DNA of 64,000 bases from Bacteroidota bacterium (GCA_017857395.1 JAFMDF010000002.1:23719-87718); one strand, 5' to 3'. Shown: positions 18,548-28,007, counted from the stretch's first letter. Numbers and translations: made by a program. The notes: generated by a model not told the origin, from the sequence alone.

Positions 18548-18611
18548 AGTAGTTTGATTAAGTTGTTTGTAAAAAAACTTTAGTGTGTCATCTCATTTAT
18601 TAAGGGTGAAA

Positions 18612-19391
18612 TTATCTTAGTAATCTTCGTTTTTGAGCAGCAAATTCTTCTTCTGTTAAAAAACCTTTCTCTCTCAATTCTCCCAATTTTTTAATCTGTT
18701 CTAGTAAATCCGTAGAAATACTTGGTTCTTCTATAACAGTAGGTGTTGGAATAGGTTCTTCCTTCGCTGGCATATCTAAACAATAACCATTTTTAACAAA
18801 ATCCTCAAAGCTATCTTGAATCCTTAAATAGGCTAAGGCGTCATGCTCTTTAATTTTGTCAAAATCAACAAAGCCGTTTTTGACGGCAAAGTCTAAATGA
18901 TTTAAAGCTTTGCCCGCTTGTTCGGTAATAGAATAAGCACAAGCTAAATTAAAATGTACCGCTATGTCTCTTGAATCTACTGCCAAGGCCTTTTTAAAGT
19001 CCTCAATAGCACCTTCAAAATCGTAGTCTTTATATTTTTGAACACCACTTAATTTAAATGGGTTCTTTTTCCTAGTAGCAACGGGAGCTTTTCTGCGGGG
19101 GGCGGAAGACGGTCTTTGACGATTGGGTGGTCGGCGTCGATCTCTACCAGTAGCCCTTCTGCGAGCGGTTTGCTCATAATGGGCTTCTTTGGTATTATAT
19201 TTGTCATCAAAATCTTCTTGGTTCATCGTCAAGAACATAACAGCATCAATTAGACCAAGAATTGCAGAAACACCTGTAAATAGCAAAATTATATATAAAA
19301 TACCCAATTTAGTCTGTCCTAAATAGAACCGATGTATTCCTAACGACCCTAAAATGAGCGCTAGTAACCCTGCTAATGTTTTATCTTTCAT
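18612..19391 (-). CDS. TM2 - TPR - SHOCT domain membrane protein
   Basis: 259 residues. Residues 1-60 are a TM2 domain: two hydrophobic helices (LAGLLALILGSLGIHRFYLG; ILYIILLFTGVSAILGLIDA) with the GIHRFYLG motif. Residues 78-110 are an Arg/Pro-rich linker. Residues about 115-180 hold one to two TPR-like units (YKDYDFEGAIEDFKKALAVD). The last about 35 residues (LLEQIKKLGELREKGFLTEEEF) are a typical SHOCT domain. TM2 proteins sit in the inner membrane; SHOCT is a short oligomerisation module. Function unknown. Confidence 0.82.
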   Translation of the reverse strand: MKDKTLAGLLALILGSLGIHRFYLGQTKLGILYIILLFTGVSAILGLIDAVMFLTMNQEDFDDKYNTKEAHYEQTARRRATGRDRRRPPNRQRPSSAPRRKAPVATRKKNPFKLSGVQKYKDYDFEGAIEDFKKALAVDSRDIAVHFNLACAYSITEQAGKALNHLDFAVKNGFVDFDKIKEHDALAYLRIQDSFEDFVKNGYCLDMPAKEEPIPTPTVIEEPSISTDLLEQIKKLGELREKGFLTEEEFAAQKRRLLR

Positions 19392-19617
19392 GCGATACCG
19401 TTCGATTAAATTATCTTTTTAGCAATTATTCTTGTTCTATATTCTAGAGGCTAAAAGTATCAAATAAGTTATATAAATTCAAGTTTCATTTGATATTTAG
19501 CCATAAGGATTGAATATTAAAGGAATTCCTGTCTGTCAATAGGTAGAAAATATTTATTTCCTAAGTCGTCCGTTATAAAAATCAACAACCTTAATAACTA
19601 AACGACATCCCTTAGAT

Positions 19618-20379
19618 TTAAGTTAAAAAATTAGTAACTAAATTTAATAATTCTTTAGGTGCTACTGCGTGTACCCAATGTCCTGCGTTTGCAACCGTTT
19701 CTAGTTTAGCCGTTGGAAAAAAGGTTTTTATTTGCGTTAAATCTTCGTCTTGAATATAATCTGATGCGCCGCCTCGAATAAATAAAGTTGGATTATCAAA
19801 CGTTTCTTCACTTTCTATAGCTTCTAAAATCTGTCCATAATTTTGATGAATAACTGGCAAATTCATTTTCCACTTATAGCCTCCTTTTTTATCATTCGTT
19901 AGGTTTTTTAATAAAAACTGTCGGACACCAAAATCAGGTATCTTGCTTTCTAAAGCAGCGGCTGCTTGTTTACGACTGGTAATGGTGGATACGTCTAAAG
20001 AAAGGAGTGCTTCAAAAATAGTTTGATGACCGCCTTCATAAGCCTTTGGTGCGATATCCACTACAACTAATTGATTCACTAAATCGGGATAAGTTAAAGC
20101 AAATTGCATCGCTGTTTTTCCGCCCATCGAATGACCAATAATATGCGCCTCATAAATCCATTGACTTTCCATAAAGGCTTGCAAATCATCCGCCATTACT
20201 TCGTAGTTAAAAATGTCCTCATGTGGAGAACGTCCATGATTGCGCAGGTCAATAATATAAACGGAATAATGTTCCGCTAATTTTTTAGCAATCGTTTGCC
20301 AATTATCCAAGGTGCCAAACAACCCATGTAAAATAATAATGGGGTAACCTTCTCCAAATGATTTGTAATTTAATTCCAT
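19618..20379 (-). CDS. Alpha/beta-fold hydrolase (YbfF-like)
   Basis: 253 residues, cytosolic. Catalytic triad candidates: Ser84 in GHSMGG, Asp207 (GGASDYI), His234 (NAGHWVHA). The oxyanion segment HGLFGTLDNW near the N-terminus matches the YbfF/abhydrolase_1 esterase group. The natural substrate cannot be told. It lies 79 nt downstream of the OmpA-family gene on the same strand, but a 20-bp palindrome sits in that gap. Confidence 0.85.
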   Translation of the reverse strand: MELNYKSFGEGYPIIILHGLFGTLDNWQTIAKKLAEHYSVYIIDLRNHGRSPHEDIFNYEVMADDLQAFMESQWIYEAHIIGHSMGGKTAMQFALTYPDLVNQLVVVDIAPKAYEGGHQTIFEALLSLDVSTITSRKQAAAALESKIPDFGVRQFLLKNLTNDKKGGYKWKMNLPVIHQNYGQILEAIESEETFDNPTLFIRGGASDYIQDEDLTQIKTFFPTAKLETVANAGHWVHAVAPKELLNLVTNFLT

Positions 20380-20414
20380 TTATAAAGTTGAAGTACAGAC
20401 CACCAAAGGGCTTC

Positions 20415-20434
20415 AATCCGATAGCTATCGGATT
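20415..20434. repeat. 20-bp perfect palindrome (CCGATAGCTATCGG core)
   Basis: A perfect 20-nt palindrome centred on TAGCTA. A partial copy of the core (gatagctatcgggata) occurs at about 34379-34394. I know this core as a frequent intergenic palindrome in Bacteroidota genomes. Confidence 0.75.
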
Positions 20435-20458
20435 TGGAGTCTCTAGTTGAAGATAGCG

Positions 20459-22429
20459 TTACCTAGTAACAAACTCCGTCCGTCGATTATTTTTACGTCC
20501 TGCTTCCGTATCATTCGTATCAATAGGTTCATTTTCCCCAAAGCCTTTATAACTCAATCTTTCGGCTGAAATGCCTTGTTCGATTAAATAATCAGCTACC
20601 GCTTTAGCTCGAATTTCCGATAAACTTAAATTTTCTGTTGTAGAACCTACGTTATCGGTATGCCCATTAATTTGAATTTTTAAAGTAGTATTTGTTTCTA
20701 GAAGCGTTTTCAATCTATTTAATTCTGTTAAAGAACCAGATTTTAATTCCGCAGAACCAGACTCGAAAAATACATTTTTTAGAATAATTGGTTGTGATGC
20801 TATTGGATTCTCCGTTACTACGTCAGTAGGAACAGGCTGCAATTTTATTTTTAATAAATAAGGGGTTTGCAAACTACTTGATTCTGATAATTCAAAATTT
20901 TCTGAATGGAAAAGGTATTTTTCTTTATTAACATTGAGCGCATAATTTCCACCCATTGGTAAACAAGTTAAAAAATTACCCTTATCGTCCGTTTGGGAAG
21001 TAGCAAAAATTTCATCCGTTATTAAATTGATGACTTCGATTTTAGCATTCGCTAATTTTTGAGTCGTAACAGCATCTTTGACTGTCGCTTTCACATAAGT
21101 AACTGGAGTAGGGCGCAAAGCTTCTGGCATCTCAAAAGTAAACAAATCTGGTTGTCTTCTAGAAGTTAACTTTTCGGCCTCCTCTTCTGGTAAATTATCT
21201 TTTGTGAAATAAGCAGTTGTCCCATCTAAAGTAATAAATAGTGCCCCTTCATTACCTTTGGTATTAATTGGATAGCCTAAGTTTTGAGGCGTACCCCATT
21301 TTTCACCTGCTCTTCTAGCAAGAAATAAATCGTAGCCGCCCATTCCTTCATGCCCTGAGGACATAAAATATAAAGTCTTACCATCTGGATGAAAAAATGG
21401 AGATTCATCATTAGCAGGTGTATTGATAGTTGGCCCTAAATTAGTAGGGTTACTCCATTCTCCTTGTACATTTCTTATAGACCGCCATATATCTCTCCCG
21501 CCTAAAGTACCTTTTCGATTACTAGCATAATACAAAATATTCCCGTCCGCAGATAGAGAAGGTTGAGACTCCCAACCACGTGTATTAATTGGTTGCCCCA
21601 TATTTTCTGGTTTTGACCAAATAGCTCCTTTCTTTTCTGAAAAATATAAATCACATCCACCATAACCGGTTCGGTCGCTACATCTCACAAAAACAATTAA
21701 ATTGCCATCGGCTGAAATATATTGCGACCCTTCGTTTTCTGGTGTATTGATATCTACTATTGGTTCAGGTGTGCCCCATTGTCCGTCTATTTTTTTACTG
21801 ATAAAAACATCTTCATCTCCTCTGATTCTCCTAGTAAAAACCAAGGTGTTTCCTTCTGCCGTAACAGAAGGTAAATATTCTGGAAAACCCGTATTGACCG
21901 TTTTGTCTAAAGGTTGTGGATTAAATGGGACAGGATTTTTTAAGGCTTTCGCAGCAAATTGACTATTCTGTAAATACTGTTTTGCTTTCGTCTTTAATTT
22001 TTCACTTCTACTCTCTGCTTTTAAGAAACTATTGAAATACGTAATGGCATTTTCAAAATCATTGGTTTCCCAATTAGCTAACCCTAGATAATAATAGGTG
22101 GAACTTTTATACGTAGGGTCAATTTCAATCACTTTTGCCAACTCCGCTTTCGCTGGTGCAAATTTCTTTTGATTAAAATAAATACCTGCTAATTCGTAAT
22201 GGGCATCAATAAAATCAGGGGCTATTTTAATCACCGTCTTATAATCTTGAATGGCTTTATCGATCAAGCGATTTTTTTTGTATTGATTCGCTCGATAATA
22301 TACTTTTTTCGTTTTTCCAGTTGCGGTCTTTTTAGTCACATAGTTTTGGCCATAGCTTGAAATATTCAAGACGAATAGTAAACTAAAACAAAACAAGTAT
22401 TTATGGATAATTCGATATGCTTTTTTCAT
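20459..22429 (-). CDS. PorE-like OmpA-family protein (TPR, beta-propeller, CRD, OmpA)
   Basis: About 656 residues from the preferred start at 22429 (MKKAYRIIHKYLF; the frame extends 18 nt upstream). A signal peptide ends near SSYGQ, with no lipobox Cys. Order of domains: TPRs (about 35-150), PD40/WD40-like propeller repeats with SADGNxxxF blades (about 175-425), a carboxypeptidase-regulatory-like beta-sandwich (about 440-530) and a C-terminal OmpA peptidoglycan-binding domain (NGHTDNVGS, LSEIRAKAV). This is the architecture described for PorE of the type IX secretion system, but paralogues with the same layout are common, so T9SS membership is a proposal. Confidence 0.85.
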   Translation of the reverse strand: MKKAYRIIHKYLFCFSLLFVLNISSYGQNYVTKKTATGKTKKVYYRANQYKKNRLIDKAIQDYKTVIKIAPDFIDAHYELAGIYFNQKKFAPAKAELAKVIEIDPTYKSSTYYYLGLANWETNDFENAITYFNSFLKAESRSEKLKTKAKQYLQNSQFAAKALKNPVPFNPQPLDKTVNTGFPEYLPSVTAEGNTLVFTRRIRGDEDVFISKKIDGQWGTPEPIVDINTPENEGSQYISADGNLIVFVRCSDRTGYGGCDLYFSEKKGAIWSKPENMGQPINTRGWESQPSLSADGNILYYASNRKGTLGGRDIWRSIRNVQGEWSNPTNLGPTINTPANDESPFFHPDGKTLYFMSSGHEGMGGYDLFLARRAGEKWGTPQNLGYPINTKGNEGALFITLDGTTAYFTKDNLPEEEAEKLTSRRQPDLFTFEMPEALRPTPVTYVKATVKDAVTTQKLANAKIEVINLITDEIFATSQTDDKGNFLTCLPMGGNYALNVNKEKYLFHSENFELSESSSLQTPYLLKIKLQPVPTDVVTENPIASQPIILKNVFFESGSAELKSGSLTELNRLKTLLETNTTLKIQINGHTDNVGSTTENLSLSEIRAKAVADYLIEQGISAERLSYKGFGENEPIDTNDTEAGRKNNRRTEFVTR

Positions 22430-22672
22430 AAAATAGTTTAATGACAAAACGGAGAAATCAAGAGAACTAATATAATAACACCTCAGTAGCCAATTCTTTC
22501 GCTAAAGAAATGTTAAAAATCCTTGCCTATCAATGTTTTAAGTTAAATAATAGCATTTTCTTTAATTAAAATCCGCTTCGATAATTATCGGTCTGTTTTT
22601 TGCATTAACTAAGTTGGCGTAGATTACTCTCTCTTTCCCCAGACATATAAACAGTTATTGCTAACATCGACT

Positions 22673-23497
22673 ATGAAAAATTTATGGTTTTACCACAATC
22701 TTACTTTTTACTATACATTATTCCTGTGTATTAGTTTAAGTTGCTCGCTTACTGGACAAACACCTAAAGCTACTTTTGTTAAACAAAATGGTATCCAAAA
22801 TGATATTCCCAAAAGTTTAGAACGAAAATTTAGACGAGATGCGGCACGATTGGCCTTAAGATTAGAAGCACAAAAAGAAGATTTAAGGTATTTAAATGTG
22901 GGTATTCCTCAACCGACTATTGAGATGGTTTATAACTTGCTAACCCAAGTCTATAGTGGTGATGAAACTGCCAAATCTATTGCTAAGTGCAATGTCCACA
23001 CCTTTCCTAATCCATCCATCGACCAATTAGTAATTATTTACGAAAAAGATATTGACTGGGCAGCGCCATTAAGAGATGGCATCAGCGAAACAGAGAATGC
23101 AACGCTTAATGACCTCTTAGATGAATATGAATTAGTTATTGAAAAGCATGTTCCTTGGAATGACACGGAAGATGCTTTAACTATTCGCTCCAAAGCACCT
23201 TTAAATATGGCAGCCTTAGCGAGCGAATTTGAAGAAATTGAAGGCATTGTAGATATTGATTTGGGTGTACCTAAAGTAGCAGGAAATGATATTGCATTGA
23301 ACCGATTCCAAGATGGTTGGGAGATTCAGTATATTTTAAAATTTGGTTCTTTTACCAATGGAAAAGGAAAACAGCATGTTTGGAAGTATCAAGCATTAGA
23401 TGACGGAACCATTCAATTTATCGAAGAAAGTGGAAGTCCTATCCCAACTTGGATGCGATGTCATACAGCCGGAGATTTATTAGTTTTTAGAGGATAA
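22673..23497 (+). CDS. Secreted protein of unknown function
   Basis: 274 residues from the ATG at 22673; the frame reaches a TTG 15 nt upstream. N-terminal hydrophobic signal (FYYTLFLCISLSCSLTGQ); the Cys-containing end is not a canonical lipobox, so signal peptidase I cleavage is likely. The mature part (ERKFRRDAARLALRLEAQKEDLR, later VDIDLGVPKVAGNDIALNRF) shows no domain I recognise. Probably periplasmic or surface-exposed. It is divergent from the PorE-like gene, so a shared control region at 22430-22672 is possible. Confidence 0.7.
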   Translation: MKNLWFYHNLTFYYTLFLCISLSCSLTGQTPKATFVKQNGIQNDIPKSLERKFRRDAARLALRLEAQKEDLRYLNVGIPQPTIEMVYNLLTQVYSGDETAKSIAKCNVHTFPNPSIDQLVIIYEKDIDWAAPLRDGISETENATLNDLLDEYELVIEKHVPWNDTEDALTIRSKAPLNMAALASEFEEIEGIVDIDLGVPKVAGNDIALNRFQDGWEIQYILKFGSFTNGKGKQHVWKYQALDDGTIQFIEESGSPIPTWMRCHTAGDLLVFRG

Positions 23498-23591
23498 AGA
23501 GTTGGAGGTTTCCCGTTACGAGTTCTTTTAGTTATAAATTGGAACGAGTTTTTTTTAATGGAGTTTACAGCGTTTTAAAACATAAAGAAAA

Positions 23592-23622
23592 TTCGTGGGG
23601 TAAATAAATTCGTGGGGAATCA
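23592..23622. repeat. TTCGTGGGG direct repeat pair
   Basis: The sequence aattcgtgggg occurs twice with 8 nt between copies, at the end of the convergent gap before 23620. Related copies lie near 27820-27860 and 43420-43460. Confidence 0.6.
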
Positions 23623-24426
23623 ACTAAAAATCTGTTCCCATTTTTTATATAAATCAGGGGCGACTGCTCGATATTTTTCTGGATGTGTAAAAAATAAAGT
23701 GCCACTTACCACAATTGGGTCAATTTCTGAAAGCCCAATAATACCTTCAATACTTTCTTTCGAAAATCCACTTATTTGATTTAATTTTTGCCAGTAAGCA
23801 GCTTCCAAACTTGGATATATTTTATTGGGGTAAGACAATTGATAAGCCTTAATATATTCGTGCAAAACTAAATTATAACACTGCTGTGGTTGTAAGAAAG
23901 ACCACATCACTTGCTGTGCGGAAAAAAGCAAAACGCCATCTTCTTCAAAAAGCTCAGAAGCATGTAATTGTTTAGGGAATTGGGGAGAAGGAAAAGGGGT
24001 CGTGTAGACAACGATTCGCTCAAATTTTGGTAATAAAAAATTTGCTTGTTTAAGGGTCATCTGGACAGCATTCGCAGCGATAACGCCTTTAATATCTTCT
24101 GGTAAATTTTCCCAACCCATTGGCATAAATTCTACTGCCATCATATAGAGTGCCATACGGTTTCTAAATAGTTTTTTATCACTCAAAGACAGTTTATTAT
24201 AAAAAGAATGATTTTGTATGAGTAAATTTCTCATTGGTTTATCAATCTCAGGTGGATTTCGGTTGTACCACCACCAATTTATCTGAGGGCTAAAGGTGTA
24301 AATAATAGCTAAAAGGAGGACAAAAAATATAATATAAATGGAGAAACTTTCATCAACCTCTAGTGTTAAATAAGCAAATACAGCCGTTAATATTAAAAAT
24401 GGTATAGAAATAACTCTAGCAGGCAT
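23620..24426 (-). CDS. MtfA-like membrane protein with lost metallopeptidase residues
   Basis: 268 residues. Two N-terminal membrane helices (about 6-24 and 28-46) are followed by a domain resembling the MtfA/M90 zinc peptidase family: FRNRMALYMM, VIAANAVQMTL, and the C-terminal block 'FFTHPEKYRAVAPDLYKKWE' typical of MtfA. The zinc-binding HExxH is HEYIK here (H189, E190, K193), and the third-ligand Glu of the SExFF motif is Gly242 (SGTLFF). Peptidase activity is therefore unlikely. The frame is intact, so this looks like a retained pseudoenzyme rather than decay. Family call moderately sure. Confidence 0.75.
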   Translation of the reverse strand: MPARVISIPFLILTAVFAYLTLEVDESFSIYIIFFVLLLAIIYTFSPQINWWWYNRNPPEIDKPMRNLLIQNHSFYNKLSLSDKKLFRNRMALYMMAVEFMPMGWENLPEDIKGVIAANAVQMTLKQANFLLPKFERIVVYTTPFPSPQFPKQLHASELFEEDGVLLFSAQQVMWSFLQPQQCYNLVLHEYIKAYQLSYPNKIYPSLEAAYWQKLNQISGFSKESIEGIIGLSEIDPIVVSGTLFFTHPEKYRAVAPDLYKKWEQIFS

Positions 24427-24660
24427 ATAATTTATGATTTTGGTTGTTACTTTCCCTCATAGATGTGTATTTTTGTGAATCTCGAACTCCGCAAAAGATT
24501 AAAATTAGTAATTAAATACTACTCAAACGTTTTTTGTCCCGATAAATTTCCAAGAATATAGCTTATTATAGTAAGATAATTTTTTGAAGAAAGACTCAAC
24601 GTTTTTGCTCATTTTTTGTAATTAATAGAAAGAACTAATAAAATAAAATATTAAATATAG

Positions 24661-25974
24661 ATGGACTTACTAAAACAGAAATTTCACGAGAAATCCGCCA
24701 AACTTAGAACTGAATTAAGAGCCTTGATTAAAGCCAATGGCAGTCAAGTCGTTGGTGAAGTAACATTAGGGCAGGTTTTCGGTGGAGCAAGAGGTATTAA
24801 AACGATGGTTTGGGAAACGTCTTCCCTAGATGCGGAAAAAGGTATTCGTTTTAGAGGTTATTCTATTCCTGAATTAAGAGAATTATTACCGAAAATACCA
24901 GGTGGAAAAGAACCCTTACCAGAAGCATTATTTTGGTTGATGCTAGTTGGTGAAATTCCAACAGATGAAGAGACGGCTTGGTTGACAGCAGAATGGAGAA
25001 AGCGAGCAGGTGTTCCTGAGCATACTTTTAAAGTATTAGAAGCATTACCAGAGGGCACGCACCCAATGACACAATTTACAATTGCGATTAATTCTTTGCA
25101 AACAGAAGGTATTTTTGCCAAGCGATATGCAGATGGCATGAATAAGCTAGACTATTGGGACGCAACTTATGAAGATGCTATGAATTTGGTAGCAAAATTA
25201 CCAAGAGTCGCAGCTTATATATACCGCAGAACTTACCATAAAGGAAAGCATATTGCACCAGATCCAACACAAGATTGGTCAGGTAATTTTGCGCACATGT
25301 TGGGTATTAAAGGAGATGACTTTAAGAGTTTAATGCGTCTTTATATGACGATTCATGCGGATCATGAGGGAGGAAATGCTTCTGCACATACGGTGCATTT
25401 AGTTGGTTCTACCTTAAGTGACCCTTATTTATCTTTGGCTGCGGGCATGAATGCTTTAGCGGGCCCGTTACATGGATTGGCAAACCAAGAAGTGATTAAG
25501 TGGGTATTCAAAATGATTGAGGAGATTGGTTCTACCAAACCTACGAAGGAACAAATTGCCGATTATGTTAATAAAACTTTAGCGGAAGGAAAAGTAATTC
25601 CTGGTTATGGTCATGCCGTTTTACGTCAGCCAGATCCTAGATTTACTGCGCAAAAAGTTTTTGCACAAGAGTATATTAAAAACTCTGATATTGTAGAAGT
25701 TGTATGGAAAGCATTTGAAGTAGTGCCTCCAATTCTAAAAGGATTAGGAAAAGTGAAAAACCCATGGCCGAATGTAGATGCACACTCTGGTGCTATTTTG
25801 GTACATTATGGTATGACAGAGTATAGTTTCTATACCGTACTATTTGGTGTTTCTAGAGCTTTAGGTGTAGTTGCTGCACAATGCTGGTCAAGAGCATTAG
25901 GGTTACCTTTAGAACGACCAAAATCTGTTACTTCTGAATGGATTAAAGAAGTAGCGGGTGTTTTAGCAGAATAA
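24661..25974 (+). CDS. gltA: Citrate synthase, eukaryotic type
   Basis: 437 residues. TCA-cycle condensation of oxaloacetate with acetyl-CoA. The sequence resembles the mitochondrial type rather than the E. coli hexameric NADH-regulated type: RFRGYSIPE, ALFWLMLVGEIPT, HADHEGGNASAHT. The active-site triad is visible as H271 (AGPLHGLANQE), H318 (VIPGYGHAVLR) and D373 (NVDAHSGA). Dimeric, probably not NADH-inhibited by family analogy. Monocistronic, with a strong terminator directly after and more hairpins beyond it. Confidence 0.96.
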   Translation: MDLLKQKFHEKSAKLRTELRALIKANGSQVVGEVTLGQVFGGARGIKTMVWETSSLDAEKGIRFRGYSIPELRELLPKIPGGKEPLPEALFWLMLVGEIPTDEETAWLTAEWRKRAGVPEHTFKVLEALPEGTHPMTQFTIAINSLQTEGIFAKRYADGMNKLDYWDATYEDAMNLVAKLPRVAAYIYRRTYHKGKHIAPDPTQDWSGNFAHMLGIKGDDFKSLMRLYMTIHADHEGGNASAHTVHLVGSTLSDPYLSLAAGMNALAGPLHGLANQEVIKWVFKMIEEIGSTKPTKEQIADYVNKTLAEGKVIPGYGHAVLRQPDPRFTAQKVFAQEYIKNSDIVEVVWKAFEVVPPILKGLGKVKNPWPNVDAHSGAILVHYGMTEYSFYTVLFGVSRALGVVAAQCWSRALGLPLERPKSVTSEWIKEVAGVLAE

Positions 25975-26005
25975 AATGAATTTTCCTTTTAAGGTACTTA
26001 TAATG

Positions 26006-26044
26006 AAAAAGCCTTCCATCTAATGATAAGATGGAAGGCTTTTT
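26006..26044 (+). terminator. gltA terminator (hairpin 1 of 5)
   Basis: Perfect 16-bp stem (26006-26021 with 26029-26044), 7-nt loop, T-rich tail. Confidence 0.92.
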
Positions 26045-26520
26045 TATTTTCCAGTAATTTCCCATTACTGGAAAACTTTTGGTTTTAACAACATCTCCAA
26101 AACAGAAAGAAGTGATAAGTTGGAGTTCACTTATCACTTCTTAAGGTAGGGAAATGGTATATAAAGGTATACCATCGAAATGTTTAATATAAAATGCAAG
26201 TTGAGTAGGCTCAAAGCATTTTCTCATAGTTATGTTTAATCTTCCATATTAAATATACTGTAAAAAATAGGACTCTTCCAAATATTTAAGCCAATAATTA
26301 TTTGGTTTAAATTACATTTTTAAAATTAAAATTCGTAAAATATTTATATAATATTGGTTTCATCTCCTCTTTCTTCATTAATTTTTTAAAAAAAGTCGAT
26401 TCTTTAACACTAATATTACTAAAAAATACTATCTTAGAGTAGTTATTAAATACGGGATTAAGACTCAACCATTTGATATTTCCAATTGTCAATAAATTTT
26501 TGTCTTTAATCACTACCAAT
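26045..26520. other. Gene-free region with four more hairpins after the gltA terminator
   Basis: Stem-loops follow one another: 26047-26075 (12-bp perfect stem, 5-nt loop), 26107-26142 (14-bp perfect stem, 8-nt loop), 26154-26175 (8-bp perfect stem, 6-nt loop) and 26191-26222 (aaaatgc/gcatttt plus ttgag/ctcaa with a small internal bulge). From 26223 to 26520 I see only AT-rich sequence. A 70-codon minus frame at 26307-26519 does not look like a protein. Confidence 0.65.
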
Positions 26521-27690
26521 ATGAAAACAAATCTAAAAGACTATGCTCATTTTACAAAAGCTCAAGTAAAAGGCATTTTTGTACTCGCCAGTATCACTTT
26601 ACTTTTTTTTATTTTGCCTAAGATTAATTCAAAACTCGCTACTCAAGGAGTGACGGATTTTTCTAAATTCGAAGAAGAGATTACAGAATTTGAAACGGCA
26701 TTAGAAAAAAAGGATGTAGACTCCCCTAGAAGAAACGAGAAACTGCCTAACGCTAATGCTACACTTTTTAGTTTCGACCCGAATACTGTCTCCAAAGAAA
26801 ATCTACTGGCCTTAGGTTTGTCTACTTCGGTGGCAACTACCTTTGTTAATTTTAGGAACAAAGGGTTTAAATTTTACAAAAAAGAAGATTTAAAAAGAGT
26901 TTACGGTATCAAAGAGACTGATTATCAAAGATTAGTACCTTATATAAAAATTGCTAAACCTAAAAAAACTCCTTACTCAAAAAAGACTAACAAAACTAAA
27001 AAACAGCCTAAGCAAAAGGGGCTAACCCCTTTTAAATTTAATCCAAATGAAGCGGATAAAGCTACTTTATTAAGATTGGGGCTTTCGGGTAAAGTAGTTC
27101 AAACGATTATCAATTATCGTAATAAAGGAGGGCGATTTCGGAAAAGAGAAGATTTGAAAAAGGTCTACGGTTTATCAATAACTAATTATTTGACTTTAGT
27201 AGAATACATTGACTTACCTGAAAAAATAATTCCAATTGCTGAAAAAGGAATAATTCCTAAGGATATACCGCAAAGTTTTGATAAAACAGCATCCATCAAA
27301 ATAGACATTAATAATAGTAGCGTTGAAGATTGGAAACAACTAAAAGGGATTGGAGAAATAACAGCTAAACGAATTGTCAATTATAGAGATAAATTAGGCG
27401 GCTTCCTATCTATTGACCAACTCAAAACAACATATAATATAGCAGACAGCACCATTGATAAAGTAGCTCATCAATTAATATTGACACCTATAACCCATAA
27501 AATTCCTATTAATTCAATTTCCGCAGAAGCGTTAAAATTACATCCTTACATCAAAAAGAAACAAGCCTACCTCCTTATTAATTATCGAACAAACCATGGC
27601 GCATATACTCGTCTGGAAGACTTAAAAAAAGTCAAAGCCCTTCCGCCTGATTTTATAAAACGGATTGCACCTTATTTATCTTTTGAATAA
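26521..27690 (+). CDS. ComEA-like membrane-anchored helix-hairpin-helix protein
   Basis: 389 residues from the ATG at 26521 (MKTNLKDYAHFTKAQVKGI); the frame reaches an upstream ATG at 26473, but homologues typically start at a motif like this one. One N-terminal membrane helix (about 18-33) precedes four HhH units of the ComEA type, around FDPNTVSKENLLALGLS, FNPNEADKATLLRLGLS, IDINNSSVEDWKQLKGIG and PINSISAEALKLHPYIK. The third has the canonical LKGIGEITAKRIVNYRD hairpin. Lys-rich linkers. Likely binds DNA outside the inner membrane, possibly in uptake or repair; no other competence gene is adjacent. Confidence 0.85.
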   Translation: MKTNLKDYAHFTKAQVKGIFVLASITLLFFILPKINSKLATQGVTDFSKFEEEITEFETALEKKDVDSPRRNEKLPNANATLFSFDPNTVSKENLLALGLSTSVATTFVNFRNKGFKFYKKEDLKRVYGIKETDYQRLVPYIKIAKPKKTPYSKKTNKTKKQPKQKGLTPFKFNPNEADKATLLRLGLSGKVVQTIINYRNKGGRFRKREDLKKVYGLSITNYLTLVEYIDLPEKIIPIAEKGIIPKDIPQSFDKTASIKIDINNSSVEDWKQLKGIGEITAKRIVNYRDKLGGFLSIDQLKTTYNIADSTIDKVAHQLILTPITHKIPINSISAEALKLHPYIKKKQAYLLINYRTNHGAYTRLEDLKKVKALPPDFIKRIAPYLSFE

Positions 27691-28007
27691 TGATAGAAAA
27701 CGATGAAATAGAAATGATCAACGATAAACCTAAAAATCATTGAGCGTTAATAGTTATATTTTAGAAATTTGAATACTTATTTTGGGTTTCTCCTAAGTGA
27801 AAAACCCGAGATATTAACTATCCGTGGGAAAATAAATCCATGGGGAAGAACAAGTCGTGGTAATTAGTTACCAAGCAGAGCTTGGCACTACAGTAATTCG
27901 TCGATAATTCTTCTTGCTTTGCCGAGCAAAATCGTTTTTTGCAGTAGAAGGCACTAATTTAGTTATCGTTATTAAAAAAGTAATTCGCATCATAAAAACT
28001 AATTAAC
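27691..28007. other. Gap with intergenic repeats
   Basis: Contains a degenerate CGTGGG repeat block (about 27822-27860) and the palindromic unit taccaagcagagcttggc (about 27869-27886), which recurs at 47507-47524. No gene seen. Confidence 0.55.

Noticed and set aside
26307..26519. 70-codon minus-strand frame upstream of the HhH gene
   Set aside because: Composition follows the AT-rich DNA, no recognisable features, and it overlaps the likely promoter region of the plus-strand gene.
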